A stretch of DNA of 39,989 nt, taken from assembly GCA_028291265.1 (NCBI GenBank), contig JAQGIK010000051.1:1-39989 (forward strand), read 5' to 3'. Shown piece after piece: positions 1-9,272 of this stretch; within the stretch, counting starts at the first letter, position 1; each line of letters begins with the position of its first letter. The DNA comes from Caulobacter sp. (lineage in GTDB: Bacteria; Pseudomonadota; Alphaproteobacteria; Caulobacterales; Caulobacteraceae). Below the pieces are notes generated by a model that worked only from the letters and a program-made list of their open reading frames with translations, was not told where the DNA came from and made no database searches. Both the position numbers and the translations under genes were made by a program.

Positions 1-1
1 C

Positions 2-2269
<2,268 letters not shown>

Positions 2270-2273
2270 GGCG

Positions 2274-2777
2274 CTATGATTTTCCGGACGCTTTAAGTTC
2301 TGCGAAACCTCGGTCAAAATCCGAGGCCCAACCTCGCGTTTCCGCTAACACCATTGCGCCAATGCGTTTCGTAAAATCCGCCGCGCGCGTCGCCTCCTTT
2401 ATGGGCGTCTCTGTCGAAACGCCTACTGAAGAGACACACTTAAAGACCTCGATTTCGTTCTCAATGAGAATCGCCGTCGTCATAAATCTGACCCAACTCT
2501 TGGAAAATCCCAAAGCTTGATCGACTAACAGAAGACCGCCTCCAGCAAGAAGCATGAGATATCCAATCTCAAATTTTTCGAACGCCGTGTTGATCGGAAG
2601 CACTGGCAATATTCCCCCCATCGCCAATAGCAGAGCGGCCGGATACCTAAAAAGCATTGATAGTCTTTGTTTCTCACGTTTTTTGCGGCGATACCAATCC
2701 GCGTGGTCTTTAGCCCATGCTATCCGCGATACAAGAGAGGCGCTCCCCTCTAATGGCTGCTTCTCAGACTCTGTCAT
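2274..2777 (-). CDS. SLATT-type two-TM membrane effector-like protein
   Basis: A 167-residue membrane protein matching the SLATT pattern (SMODS and SLOG-associating two-TM domain): a charged N-terminal helix with WYRRKKREKQRLS (28-40), TM1 at about 44-62, TM2 at about 71-88, then the characteristic GFSKSWVRFMTTAILIENEI (90-109) and a cytoplasmic helical tail. SLATT proteins are predicted pore- or membrane-disrupting effectors in nucleotide-signal-linked conflict systems. The ATG at 2777 overlaps the TGA of the upstream HD-GHKL gene (ATGA) and has AAGGAG 7 nt before it, so the two are translationally coupled; a longer in-frame start at 2804 is unlikely. Codon use is AT-richer than in the flanking genes, suggesting transfer. 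The family call is by pattern recognition; the effector role is inferred. Confidence 0.8.
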   Translation of the reverse strand: MTESEKQPLEGSASLVSRIAWAKDHADWYRRKKREKQRLSMLFRYPAALLLAMGGILPVLPINTAFEKFEIGYLMLLAGGGLLLVDQALGFSKSWVRFMTTAILIENEIEVFKCVSSVGVSTETPIKEATRAADFTKRIGAMVLAETRGWASDFDRGFAELKASGKS

Positions 2778-5700
2778 TGGACTTCTCCTTCGCGGTCTTC
2801 CCACGCGAATGGATCAAAAACCTCCCACCCTTCATATTTTTCGATGGCCGCATGAAATGCGTCAGCGTGCCTCAAATCTTCCCCGAAACGCTCTGATGCT
2901 GTTTTTATAAGAGAAGAGGCCGTATCAACTAAATCCGATTTCGACGACATATAGTACATGGAAAAGTCATTAACGACGCTCATGTAGATTAGACACTCTA
3001 ACGTATTGCCGGACCGCGACGCTTGCAGAAACTTCTCAAAAAACCCCACCAACGGTGTCGATGGCAAAAGCATGAGCTCAAAGCGGCTCATTACTGCTGT
3101 AGCCATTCCCATTCGCTCGGCCGTTACCCCTGATATGGGCACTGACAGCGAACGCGCGGTGCGACGCGTGCGGCGGTTATCTCGCCAAGTCGTCCACTTT
3201 CGGTGCGCGGTACGATCAAAAGCAGAAAGATCTTGGGTGAGATCATCTTGCCGAAGCCAACGAACTTCAGCGCCCCTTTCCGCCCATCGCAGTTGTAAAG
3301 ATCTATCGGTCTGATCACAAATAATCTCTACAACGTTGAAATGCTTTTTTATCGCCTCAAGGCGTTGCCCATTTACTGTGACGAGCAAGCTCTTGCCCTC
3401 CACGCCAAACGTCTTGCCTTGGAGCGCGACAGCCAGCCCGTCAGTCGGCACGTCCCGTCTAGACTCACGGACAAGATATTCAAATGATCGACGTAAGGCA
3501 GACTCTTCGGTAATAAATTCACCGATCTGCGCAATGCCGTCCAGTGAAACGGCCTTCCGCCCTTCGCTGTCTTCGAGCAAATACCAATTCAAGTTTGCCA
3601 AAGAGGACTCAAGGGCCTCTGGATTGGAAGCCCTGACTCTGTTGCTCGTGAGGCCCCCAATTAAAAAAGGCAATTGCTCGGTCGCCCAAGTTAGGTTGTA
3701 TTTTTCCTTCGTTCGAAGACGTTCAGCCTCGCTTGCCGCCCAGCTCGCATACAGGCGATATATTTTCTCCTCGAGCGTCAGCTTTTCCACCGTCTGCTCT
3801 AAGCCTGATCGTGCGACGTTCGTTTTGGGCGCACCCTTTCCCGTAGCGTTGGCGATAGCTACAATTGACCGCGTCGCGTAACCGGGCGTGGTAAATTCGA
3901 CAGCAATGCCTTCAACTGAAGTTGAGACCGGGGACCTTGCCACAAGCCGTGGATCATCAAGCCGCTCCGGTATACTCACTACCTGCCAGTCTCGGAAAAG
4001 ACGGTTGTATTGAATAGCAATCGCAAGCTCCACGCCGTCCGCCTCGAGTTTTACGGCCTTAAGATCTGAACGCACGTAGCCGGAAAACGATTCACTGTTC
4101 AAATAATACTCAACCGCTTCAACTGGCGATTCAAAGCCAATCCGAATGGACTTTCCGCCATCCACGACGGCAGATACCTCACATCGTGGAAATGTTATCC
4201 ATTTCCTAAGTATATGTTCAATATTTAGATTCGAAACCGATGGCCGCAGACGGAGCGTTACTATCGTGCCGCCGGCCGTGATTTCTGACATCTCTTCCTT
4301 TCTTAAGAGCTTGACCAAATATTTGCCATGAACAGATCTAAGCGAAATTTGGATAATCTTGTCTTCCTCGATCGATGAAGTTGATATCTCGACCTCATCC
4401 GCGACCATGAATGTAGACAAGACACCGATACCAAATCGACTTATCGGAGAAAAATCCGGGTAGTCTTCGCAAAATTTTGGGTCTTGGTATCGAGAGGAAC
4501 CGACTTTCAATAAGTGATTGACAATTACTTCCCATGTCATTCCGGTTCCGTTGTCGGACACAGAAAGCTGCCGCTCGGACGAATCCCAACTAACTCGTAC
4601 TTTCGGCGCGTGCTTCAATCCTTTTTTCTTACTAATCACCTGTTGAAGACGCGACGCGTCAATCGAATTTTGAACAAGCTCTCGAATAACTACTGAACTA
4701 TCATTGTATAACGTATGTCCCGTCAATAGTTCGAGAATTTTTGCTTGATCAATCTCAAAACCATACTGTTGCTTGAGGAAACCTTCAGCTTCGATTTCGG
4801 ACTCATCGATATTCTTCCAAGGAAAGGCATACTTTTTGGCAGATTTTTTGTTTCCTTTTTCAAGGGCGTCCTGAGACAAGCGCAGCTGCTTTGCGGCGTA
4901 GCGCAGGTACGAAGTAAGTCCAAAAAACCCTCGCGCGTCCTTAAAAGCCGCAAAAACCTCAATAGTATCAGTAAAGGCTTCGTAGCTGGCCTCGCCCTCA
5001 ACGTCGACGCCAACTTTCGGTCGTACGGAGGTAACTGCGTTCTGCTTGGTCCATTCAAGTTGACTGACCGGGTCGACTGGGTCAATGATACGAAACCGGG
5101 TGCTTGGCGCTCGACTTTCGGTGATGTTAAAAAGGTCGGCGGTACGAAGAACTATTGCGGCAAACTGCAGATTTACTGTTTCTTGAGGGTCTAGGCCGTA
5201 AGGGTTAGATACCTTATATTTCACAAGGTCATCCAAGTCGTCATGCAAGTGGCTCTCGCATAACATGCCAATGTCAGCACGTACTTTTGTCGAAGCCCTG
5301 ACCAGTAGTTCTGAAACAATCTTTACCAGGGCGTCATCGTAACCCAATTCGGGCCTTGGATCACCGTCAAGCCACGACCGTACCCGGGCTCCATGATGGG
5401 CCCTCACAAACTCTTGGTAGAGAAATTTTTCGCGGTCCTCATCTGTCAAATTTCCTACTTTTGCCCGATAATCTTGGCCTGCCTCGCCGGAAAATAGAAA
5501 GGCAGAAGCATACTGCAAATATTCGGTTGTATCTCTTCGGTCGTATTCCCGGTCGGTTACGATTAGCCCCATGTCATGGAAAAATATTGACAAAACTATG
5601 AAAAAGCAATCTGCGTCGGTAAGAAGTTCATAGCATGAATCTGTAACTAGCCATTCGGCAATCGACACCATACTGTTTACATGTGAGATGTCGTGTTTCG

Positions 5701-5836
5701 TATATTCTTTGAATAATTTCGATTCACTGAATAATTCAAGTATTTCTGAAGTAGCTCGACGAACGTCGCTCAGATTTACAGCGAACCCAGGGCGGGTAGT
5801 GGCGCGTTCAGCGCGGCCTTCCAATGGCTCTCTCAT
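2774..5836 (-). CDS. HD phosphohydrolase-type domain fused to Hsp90-like GHKL ATPase
   Basis: A 1020-residue protein. The N-terminal part (about 45-240) reads as a full HD domain: KHDISHV (H48, H52), FFHDMG (H87-D88), AHHG (H146-H147) and RTADLFNI (D233), so the metal ligands appear intact. Residues about 360-530 form a GHKL/Hsp90-type ATPase: N box ELVQNSIDA (E385, N389), G1 box DNGTGM (427-432), FGIGVLS (467-473) and GGTIVTLRL (521-529). About 490 C-terminal residues carry no domain I recognise. Start 5836 is chosen for its Shine-Dalgarno AAGGGGGA; the in-frame extension to 5962 runs through a REP-like repeat and is probably not translated. The stop overlaps the SLATT start. Base composition is AT-richer than the rest of the window. 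Likely role, by inference: sensor or regulator of the SLATT protein in a defence-like module. Substrate unknown. Confidence 0.85.
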   Translation of the reverse strand: MREPLEGRAERATTRPGFAVNLSDVRRATSEILELFSESKLFKEYTKHDISHVNSMVSIAEWLVTDSCYELLTDADCFFIVLSIFFHDMGLIVTDREYDRRDTTEYLQYASAFLFSGEAGQDYRAKVGNLTDEDREKFLYQEFVRAHHGARVRSWLDGDPRPELGYDDALVKIVSELLVRASTKVRADIGMLCESHLHDDLDDLVKYKVSNPYGLDPQETVNLQFAAIVLRTADLFNITESRAPSTRFRIIDPVDPVSQLEWTKQNAVTSVRPKVGVDVEGEASYEAFTDTIEVFAAFKDARGFFGLTSYLRYAAKQLRLSQDALEKGNKKSAKKYAFPWKNIDESEIEAEGFLKQQYGFEIDQAKILELLTGHTLYNDSSVVIRELVQNSIDASRLQQVISKKKGLKHAPKVRVSWDSSERQLSVSDNGTGMTWEVIVNHLLKVGSSRYQDPKFCEDYPDFSPISRFGIGVLSTFMVADEVEISTSSIEEDKIIQISLRSVHGKYLVKLLRKEEMSEITAGGTIVTLRLRPSVSNLNIEHILRKWITFPRCEVSAVVDGGKSIRIGFESPVEAVEYYLNSESFSGYVRSDLKAVKLEADGVELAIAIQYNRLFRDWQVVSIPERLDDPRLVARSPVSTSVEGIAVEFTTPGYATRSIVAIANATGKGAPKTNVARSGLEQTVEKLTLEEKIYRLYASWAASEAERLRTKEKYNLTWATEQLPFLIGGLTSNRVRASNPEALESSLANLNWYLLEDSEGRKAVSLDGIAQIGEFITEESALRRSFEYLVRESRRDVPTDGLAVALQGKTFGVEGKSLLVTVNGQRLEAIKKHFNVVEIICDQTDRSLQLRWAERGAEVRWLRQDDLTQDLSAFDRTAHRKWTTWRDNRRTRRTARSLSVPISGVTAERMGMATAVMSRFELMLLPSTPLVGFFEKFLQASRSGNTLECLIYMSVVNDFSMYYMSSKSDLVDTASSLIKTASERFGEDLRHADAFHAAIEKYEGWEVFDPFAWEDREGEVQ

Positions 5837-5933
5837 AACTTCCCCCTTAGCTTGGACGTGCATTCTGGCTTGTAAGTCGGGGCGCTGCAATCCGGACGGG
5901 GATTTTTCGATCCCTTCGCCATGGTCGAGACCG

Positions 5934-5960
5934 GAAATCTGGGGACGCTGCGCCGATTTC
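5934..5960 (+). repeat. REP-like imperfect palindrome, copy 1
   Basis: A 27-nt element beginning GAAATC and ending CCGATTTC, with imperfect dyad symmetry. It differs by 4 bases from the copy at 7547-7573 and has the same orientation. It lies upstream of the HD-GHKL gene, and its reverse complement would encode the first residues of that gene's longer frame, which argues against the longer start. Such elements often accompany RAYT transposases. Confidence 0.6.
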
Positions 5961-6033
5961 AAATATCAGACTGGCTGATCGACGCCGTTCTGCAGCCCGG
6001 CGCCATTCGGACTCCATGAAATGCCAAATTACG

Positions 6034-6050
6034 GTGACAGTGCACTAATT
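6034..6050 (+). repeat. 17-bp terminal repeat, outer left copy
   Basis: GTGACAGTGCACTAATT. Identical to 6113-6129, and exactly inverted at 6824-6840 on the other side of the transposase gene. Confidence 0.85.
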
Positions 6051-6107
6051 TCCGCCTTCGCCTTCCGCCCCCGCTTTGCTGGCGCGAGCGCCCTGCCCGC
6101 CTCGGAA

Positions 6108-6790
6108 TTACGGTGACAGTGCACTAATTTCTGCCTTCGCCTTCCGCCCCCGCTTTGCTAGCGCAAGCACCCTGCCGGCCTCGGCCTCCAGTTTCGCCAG
6201 AAAGTCCGCCGCACCGATCGGCCTTCCAATCGTCTCGGCGCGGCGAAGGCTTTGCGACAGCGCCTCGTCCTCCCCTGTGCCAATCATCGCCATTATGTCG
6301 GGATAGCGCGACAGCACCGGCCCGGTCTCCGTCAGCCCGTCGCCGCGCTCCGGAGCCAGCAGCGCGTGGACGCTCGACCACCGCCATCCACGGCCCGCTC
6401 GACCAGGCGGGCTCTCACCGGATTGAGCGCGACATAGCGCAACGCTGCGCCCAGGTGGCGCTCATCCATCGCCACACAGCCGAACCGCCCCTGCCAGAAG
6501 TGACCACTGCGCTTCTCCCGCGCGTGGATGTGGCCGGCGTAACGCCGGTGGACGCTGGACAGACAACTGCGCAGCGCGTCCGGCTCCGGCGGCACGAGGA
6601 TCAGATGAACATGGTTGGGCATCAACACCCATGACCAGACCTCGACGCCGGTCCTGGCGGCGTGCTCGGTCAGCAGGTCGCGATAGAGCTGGTAGTCGGC
6701 GTCACCGAAGAAGGTCTGGGCGCGACCGTTGCCCCGTTGCGTGACGTGATGCGGGATTCCAGGGAAGACAGCGCGGGCGAGACGAGCCAT
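6108..6790 (-). pseudogene. REP-associated tyrosine transposase (Y1/IS200-like), frameshifted
   Basis: The N-terminal part starts MARLARAVFPGIPHHVTQRG and carries the Y1 transposase hallmark MPNHVHLI (HUH) and GHFWQGRF, all typical of RAYT proteins. ATG 6790 is chosen because the family starts there. The frame is lost after RLVERAVD: one T is missing in the coding strand between 6386 and 6387. Restoring it gives the expected DWRWSS, then continues through SVHALLAPERG into the second frame, which ends at the TAA at 6108 with AEISALSP. The gene is thus broken by a single-base deletion. It sits between the inverted 17-bp repeats, so gene plus ends form one element, now probably immobile unless helped in trans. 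Confidence 0.88.
6113..6129 (+). repeat. 17-bp terminal repeat, inner left copy
   Basis: Second left copy of GTGACAGTGCACTAATT. It encodes the last codons of the transposase; the TAA stop (6108-6110) lies just outside it. Confidence 0.85.
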
Positions 6791-6823
6791 CTGCGGACAC
6801 TGGCACGACACTGATCAGGCCAC

Positions 6824-6840
6824 AATTAGTGCACTGTCAC
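6824..6840 (-). repeat. 17-bp terminal repeat, right inverted copy
   Basis: AATTAGTGCACTGTCAC, the exact reverse complement of the left copies. It marks the upstream end of the transposase element. Confidence 0.85.
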
Positions 6841-6959
6841 TGAAAACTTGGGCTGGCTAACGTTTGAGGGGCGGGCGCGGTACTCGCGGACCGCTACTCC
6901 ACCGTAAGGCTACTCATCGCGCGCGTGCTATCCTGAGCCGGTGAGTCGGGAGCTTCGTT

Positions 6960-7520
6960 GTGCCCTGCAACGCCAAGAACCATCGTCCGGATTGTGATTG
7001 CGGGTTCGGCGGACCGCGGCCTGGGAAAACGCCCGAAACGCCGATGTTTCGGATCGGCCGTCGTTTTTCGAGACGCGGCTTCAAGAGCCCTTTGAGATCT
7101 CGTACCCCATGCCCCCATTGCAACCGTTCCGTATTCTTCATTCGCGGGAAGAACGACGGCTCGTTCTACATGGACTCACTGGATGCGGGTTGGTCAGCGA
7201 GGCACCTCTGTGACGCCCTTAGAAAGACCTCCAAGCTCCGCGTAGCGGCGTCAAAGTGGCGACGTGAAGGTTGGATTCCACTCGGCGTCGTCTCAACCCG
7301 CGACGTGGATGGCCGTCAATTTCTGTCTGTCGTGGCCTTGGACAAGGAACTCGACTTCGACATTGCGCCCCTGGCCGGAGCGACCATCAATCCCGATTGG
7401 CCAATGTTCTTCCGGGTCATGGATGAACTGAGTGGTCGGATCGAGATCGACTATCTAAGCGATGTCGATGGCGAACTCGAAGGCGCGCGGGCGGAAGCCG
7501 AACGGATCAACCGCAGTTAG
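6960..7520 (+). CDS. Hypothetical protein with Cys-rich N-terminus (zinc-ribbon-like)
   Basis: A 186-residue protein from a GTG start. Cysteines cluster in two places: CNAKNHRPDCDCGFG near the N-terminus and CPHCNRSVFF at about 51-60, followed by a GSFYMDSLDAGWSARHLC stretch. This layout recalls a widespread family of small accessory proteins with a CPxCxxxVFF motif and a final Cys, probably binding zinc. The remainder is mixed alpha/beta without a recognised domain. The gene lies between the transposase element and the second REP-like repeat, so it belongs to the accessory block. The start is uncertain: no strong ribosome-binding site precedes GTG 6960, and an internal Met (29) is possible. 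Function unknown. Confidence 0.6.
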   Translation: MPCNAKNHRPDCDCGFGGPRPGKTPETPMFRIGRRFSRRGFKSPLRSRTPCPHCNRSVFFIRGKNDGSFYMDSLDAGWSARHLCDALRKTSKLRVAASKWRREGWIPLGVVSTRDVDGRQFLSVVALDKELDFDIAPLAGATINPDWPMFFRVMDELSGRIEIDYLSDVDGELEGARAEAERINRS

Positions 7521-7546
7521 CAGCCCAAGGGCTTGCCTCGGTCAGG

Positions 7547-7573
7547 GAAATCCGGGGACGCTATACCGATTTC
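7547..7573 (+). repeat. REP-like imperfect palindrome, copy 2
   Basis: A 27-nt element, 23 of 27 identical to 5934-5960 and in the same orientation. It lies after the Cys-rich gene and before the convergent SDR gene. The two copies bracket the transposase element and the Cys-rich gene. Confidence 0.6.
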
Positions 7574-7634
7574 CAACTTGGTAAGTTCGCTTCGACTTCG
7601 GTTCTGACCGACGCAAGAACGCTAGTACCCCTCC

Positions 7635-8378
7635 TCAGCCACCCCCCGCCCGCGCCACCGCATCCGCCCCGGCCGGCGACCGCATGGGGCAGGACGAGTC
7701 GGTCGCCGCTCGCCACACCGCCTCGGACACATCGCGCGACGTCGTGACATCGCCACCCGCCCCGAACCGCGCCATCATCTGCCCCGCCAACGCCTGGTAG
7801 GCTTCCGGGATATTCAGCCCCATCCGCGCCCGCGCATTGTCGCCGAACGGGGTTTCCGGGGCCCGGCCGGGGATGACGATGCGCACGCGCACGCCGAGCG
7901 GCTCCAGCTCGAGCGCCACGGACTCGCTGAAGGCGTTCACCGCCGCCTTGCTGGCCGTGTAGATCGACATCAGCGGCAGGGGCTGGAAGGTCACCCCGGA
8001 GGTGACGTTGACGATCACCCCCGAGCCCCGCTCGCGGAACTGCGGCAGCACCGCCTGGGTCATGGCGATGGTCCCGAGGGTATTGGTCTCGAACAGCTCG
8101 CGGATCTTGTCCATCGAGACCCCTTCGAGCGGACTCACCTGGCCGACGCCGGCGTTGTTGACCAGGACGTCGAAGGGGCCGGCCGCCGCCACGGCCCGGG
8201 CGATGCTCGCCGCGTCGGTGACGTCGAGCGCCAGCACCCGCAGGCGGTCGGAGGCCGGCAGGATGTCGTCACGCGGCGCGCGCATCGTGGCGATGACCGT
8301 CCAGCCGCGATCGAGGAAGACCCGGGCGGTGTCGAGGCCGAAGCCGGACGAGCAGCCGGTGATGAGGATGGTGTTCAT
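7635..8378 (-). CDS. SDR family NAD(P)-dependent oxidoreductase
   Basis: A 247-residue classical short-chain dehydrogenase: cofactor loop TGCSSGFG near the N-terminus, NNAG, the catalytic Ser in NVTSGVTF, and the YTASK catalytic motif. The reaction is an NAD(P)H-linked carbonyl/alcohol interconversion; the substrate cannot be read from sequence. ATG 8378 (MNTILITG) is preferred to 8393 because SDRs normally begin just before the Rossmann strand. The last 83 codons are repeated almost unchanged as an isolated fragment at 11743-11997. The gene is followed on its own strand by the accessory block and has no obvious operon partner. Confidence 0.88.
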   Translation of the reverse strand: MNTILITGCSSGFGLDTARVFLDRGWTVIATMRAPRDDILPASDRLRVLALDVTDAASIARAVAAAGPFDVLVNNAGVGQVSPLEGVSMDKIRELFETNTLGTIAMTQAVLPQFRERGSGVIVNVTSGVTFQPLPLMSIYTASKAAVNAFSESVALELEPLGVRVRIVIPGRAPETPFGDNARARMGLNIPEAYQALAGQMMARFGAGGDVTTSRDVSEAVWRAATDSSCPMRSPAGADAVARAGGG

Positions 8379-8463
8379 GCGGGACCCTTTCACGCGGCAG
8401 GCTTGCCGACAAGCCGCCGGCCTTACGGCGGCGCCATGCCGATTGCGCCCAGCGACCCTCCCC

Positions 8464-9090
8464 CTACCGCCGCTGCGCCGCCTTCATCCGCTTGATCTCC
8501 TCCACCGAGGTATGCAGCAGCACCTCCTCCTTCCCCACCTCATACCCCCGCTCGAACGCCCCCTCCGACAGCTTCAGCCCGGCGATCAGCTTGACCAGGG
8601 CGTCCTTGCGGTCGGCCATGCGCAGCCGCACCCGGCGGTGGACGTCGCCGGTGGCCTTGTCGACCCGCTCGTCGATGATCAGCTCGCGCACTCCCGCCGT
8701 CCGCCGGCGATCGAGGCGGGCCGGGTCGAGCTCGATGCGGCCGTCCGGCTTCACCCGGACCACGTCCATGACGTTGGAAAAGGCCAGCAGGCTCAGTTCC
8801 CGCAGGGCGTCCTGCAGTTCCGGCTCGTCGGGATCGGGCTGGTAGCGGATCTGCTGCAGGACCCGGTGATCCTTGAGCAGCCGGTAGCTGTTGCGCCTGG
8901 CGAAGGCCAGCGTGTAGCCGGCCCGCAGGGCGGCCTGGACGGCGTTGCCGTCGTGGCGGAACTCCTCGGCGAAGCGCTGCATGCGCGGGGTCAGGTCCCG
9001 CTCGCGCCGTCGGCGAGGCGGCGGGACCGCAGGGGCGGCCAGGCTCTGGTCCTGGGACGGGTCTGAGGCGGACAAGGGGGTCTGGTCCAT
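8464..9090 (-). CDS. Phage terminase small subunit-like protein (orphan)
   Basis: A 208-residue protein. Residues about 33-80 match the terminase_2 small-subunit DNA-binding region: LTPRMQRFAEEF, DGNAVQAALRAGY and a following SYRLLKDHRVLQQI helix. The terminase small subunit recognises phage DNA and hands it to the large subunit for packaging. No large subunit, portal or other phage gene is near, so this is an orphan: a prophage relic or a domesticated DNA-binding protein. The N-terminal 32 residues are Pro/Arg-rich and the tail is charged and helical. The ATG at 9090 has a clear AAGGAG at good spacing, and the frame is intact, so it is probably expressed. Family call from motif only. Confidence 0.7.
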   Translation of the reverse strand: MDQTPLSASDPSQDQSLAAPAVPPPRRRRERDLTPRMQRFAEEFRHDGNAVQAALRAGYTLAFARRNSYRLLKDHRVLQQIRYQPDPDEPELQDALRELSLLAFSNVMDVVRVKPDGRIELDPARLDRRRTAGVRELIIDERVDKATGDVHRRVRLRMADRKDALVKLIAGLKLSEGAFERGYEVGKEEVLLHTSVEEIKRMKAAQRR

Positions 9091-9272
9091 CGGCGGCTCT
9101 CCTTATCGAAGCGGCGAACCCATTATCCCATGTCCGGCGGTGGCAAGCTCGTTTGTCGGCTGCCGGACAGACCGCCCCGCCCGCCGGGTGGTAGCTCGAC
9201 TCCCGCCCGCCCGGGCTCCATAGTTGGTCCCAGGCCCCTCCCCCAAAGGCCTCACCAGAGCCGGATGGCAAC

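Larger units (their letters stand above)
6027..6184 (+). repeat. 79-bp tandem duplication of the transposase 3' end
   Basis: Unit 1 (6027-6105) and unit 2 (6106-6184) are the same 79-bp sequence with about five substitutions. Each begins AATTACGGTGACAGTGCACT and runs into the coding sequence for the last residues of the transposase. Unit 2 is part of the pseudogene; unit 1 is an extra copy outside it. The substitutions show the duplication is not recent. Confidence 0.85.

Noticed and set aside
5837..5962. N-terminal extension of the HD-GHKL ORF to an ATG at 5962
   Set aside because: The extension is encoded by a REP-like repeat and a poorly conserved stretch, while ATG 5836 has a strong AAGGGGGA ribosome-binding site.
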